From assembly GCA_905182385.1 (NCBI GenBank), contig CAJJBS010000087.1, positions 1 to 6,548 of the forward strand: DNA of 6,548 bases. The letters are read 5' to 3'. The DNA comes from Fidelibacterota bacterium TCS55 (GTDB lineage: Bacteria; Fidelibacterota; Marinisomatia; Marinisomatales; TCS55). Below are positions 6,137 to 6,548 of the stretch, one piece after another. The first letter of the stretch is position 1; the number at the start of each line of letters is the position of its first letter. A model generated the notes under the pieces. That model ran no database searches, was not told the DNA's origin, and saw only the letters and a list, made by a program, of their open reading frames with translations. The position numbers and the translations under genes were made by a program.

Positions 6137-6548
6137 TTACCACTTTGGTTTATTAATCGGTCTTAAGGGTATAAAAACTTTAAATCGAGTTTCAGATTTA
6201 TATTTGAGATCAAAACTACCACCAAGACTTGGGCCTTCACCTTGACCTCCTAAAAATTTCAAAGAAATTGTTTGAACTTTTCCTCTAATAGATTCATTTT
6301 CCAATGTTTTCCAATAGCCAGAAGTAAGTATGGGGATTGGATTATAAGTCACTTCGAGTTCTAATTGAATACTCTCATTATTCTCCAATTGAAAAATGAT
6401 AAAGCCTTGTGTTAATGCACCATCTCTTTTTCCATATGTTTTATAATTAGTTATAGTACGCGTTATAAATAATCCATCAATTAATTCTTCAAATTTAGGA
6501 TCATCATTATTAACACATCCTAAAAAATAAGTTATAAGAAATAAACGC
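6137..6548 (-). CDS. Putative lipoprotein of unknown function, N-terminus cut by window edge
   Basis: The frame is open from the right edge (6548) to the TAA at 6137-6139, giving 136 visible residues. It should not be started at the internal TTG at 6388. The first visible residues (RLFLITYFLGC then VNNDDP) are the end of a lipoprotein signal peptide with the lipobox FLGC, so only a few N-terminal residues are missing. The mature part is rich in beta-strand and hydroxylated residues (LFITRTITNYKTYG, FIIFQLENNESIQLELEVTYN, ETRFKVFIPLR) with a Gly-rich turn GGQGEGPSLGG. It fits a small all-beta envelope domain. No known family was recognised. The +2 Val would be compatible with outer-membrane sorting. 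Confidence 0.7.
   Translation of the reverse strand, partial: RLFLITYFLGCVNNDDPKFEELIDGLFITRTITNYKTYGKRDGALTQGFIIFQLENNESIQLELEVTYNPIPILTSGYWKTLENESIRGKVQTISLKFLGGQGEGPSLGGSFDLKYKSETRFKVFIPLRPINKPKW

Overview
The window looks like chromosomal DNA from an AT-rich (about one third G+C by eye) bacterium. Lipobox-bearing proteins, a secreted beta-helix protein and Shine-Dalgarno sites suggest a Gram-negative, perhaps marine, lineage such as Neomarinimicrobiota or SAR324. That placement is inference only, because no phylogenetic marker is decisive here. Genes end in TAA, TAG and TGA, and Trp is encoded by TGG, so the standard bacterial code applies. No insertion sequence, phage gene, CRISPR array or origin was seen.

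Layout, left to right. Positions 1-726 (minus) hold the start of a secreted right-handed parallel beta-helix protein that runs off the left edge. A gene-free stretch at 727-1032 carries short direct and inverted repeats and the terminator of a tRNA-Gly(GCC) gene (minus). Positions 1155-3579 (minus) form a compact four-gene cluster. In transcription order it encodes an eIF1/SUI1-like YciH protein, an UshA/5'-nucleotidase-like lipoprotein, a membrane-anchored rhodanese, and a MauE/DoxX-type membrane protein with a CGC motif. The tRNA-Gly may be read from the same transcript. Next come a PycTM-type (Pycsar effector family) membrane protein at 3665-4258 (minus), two plus-strand NTF2-like genes (4436-4756 cytosolic, 4892-5356 exported), a bidirectional terminator, a YczE/YitT-type membrane protein at 5387-6049 (minus), and a partial lipoprotein of unknown function entering from the right edge.

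The main discovery is that the UshA-like gene is not a 321-residue protein starting at 3054. The same frame continues upstream through one in-frame TGA (3088-3090) to an ATG at 3225 with a lipoprotein signal peptide. The TGA lies in a CG-stop-..NPLGGL motif where I recall relatives having Cys (PCGC..NP.GGLARR). Directly after it is a perfect 6-bp hairpin with the loop GGUCU, 18 nt past the TGA. That is the loop and spacing I recall for the E. coli fdhF SECIS element. The gene is therefore best read as a 378-residue selenoprotein with a Cys-Gly-Sec redox motif. Its metallophosphoesterase metal-binding motifs are largely eroded, and it is translationally coupled to a rhodanese and a MauE/DoxX protein. 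Together these suggest an envelope thiol/selenol redox module rather than a nucleotidase operon.
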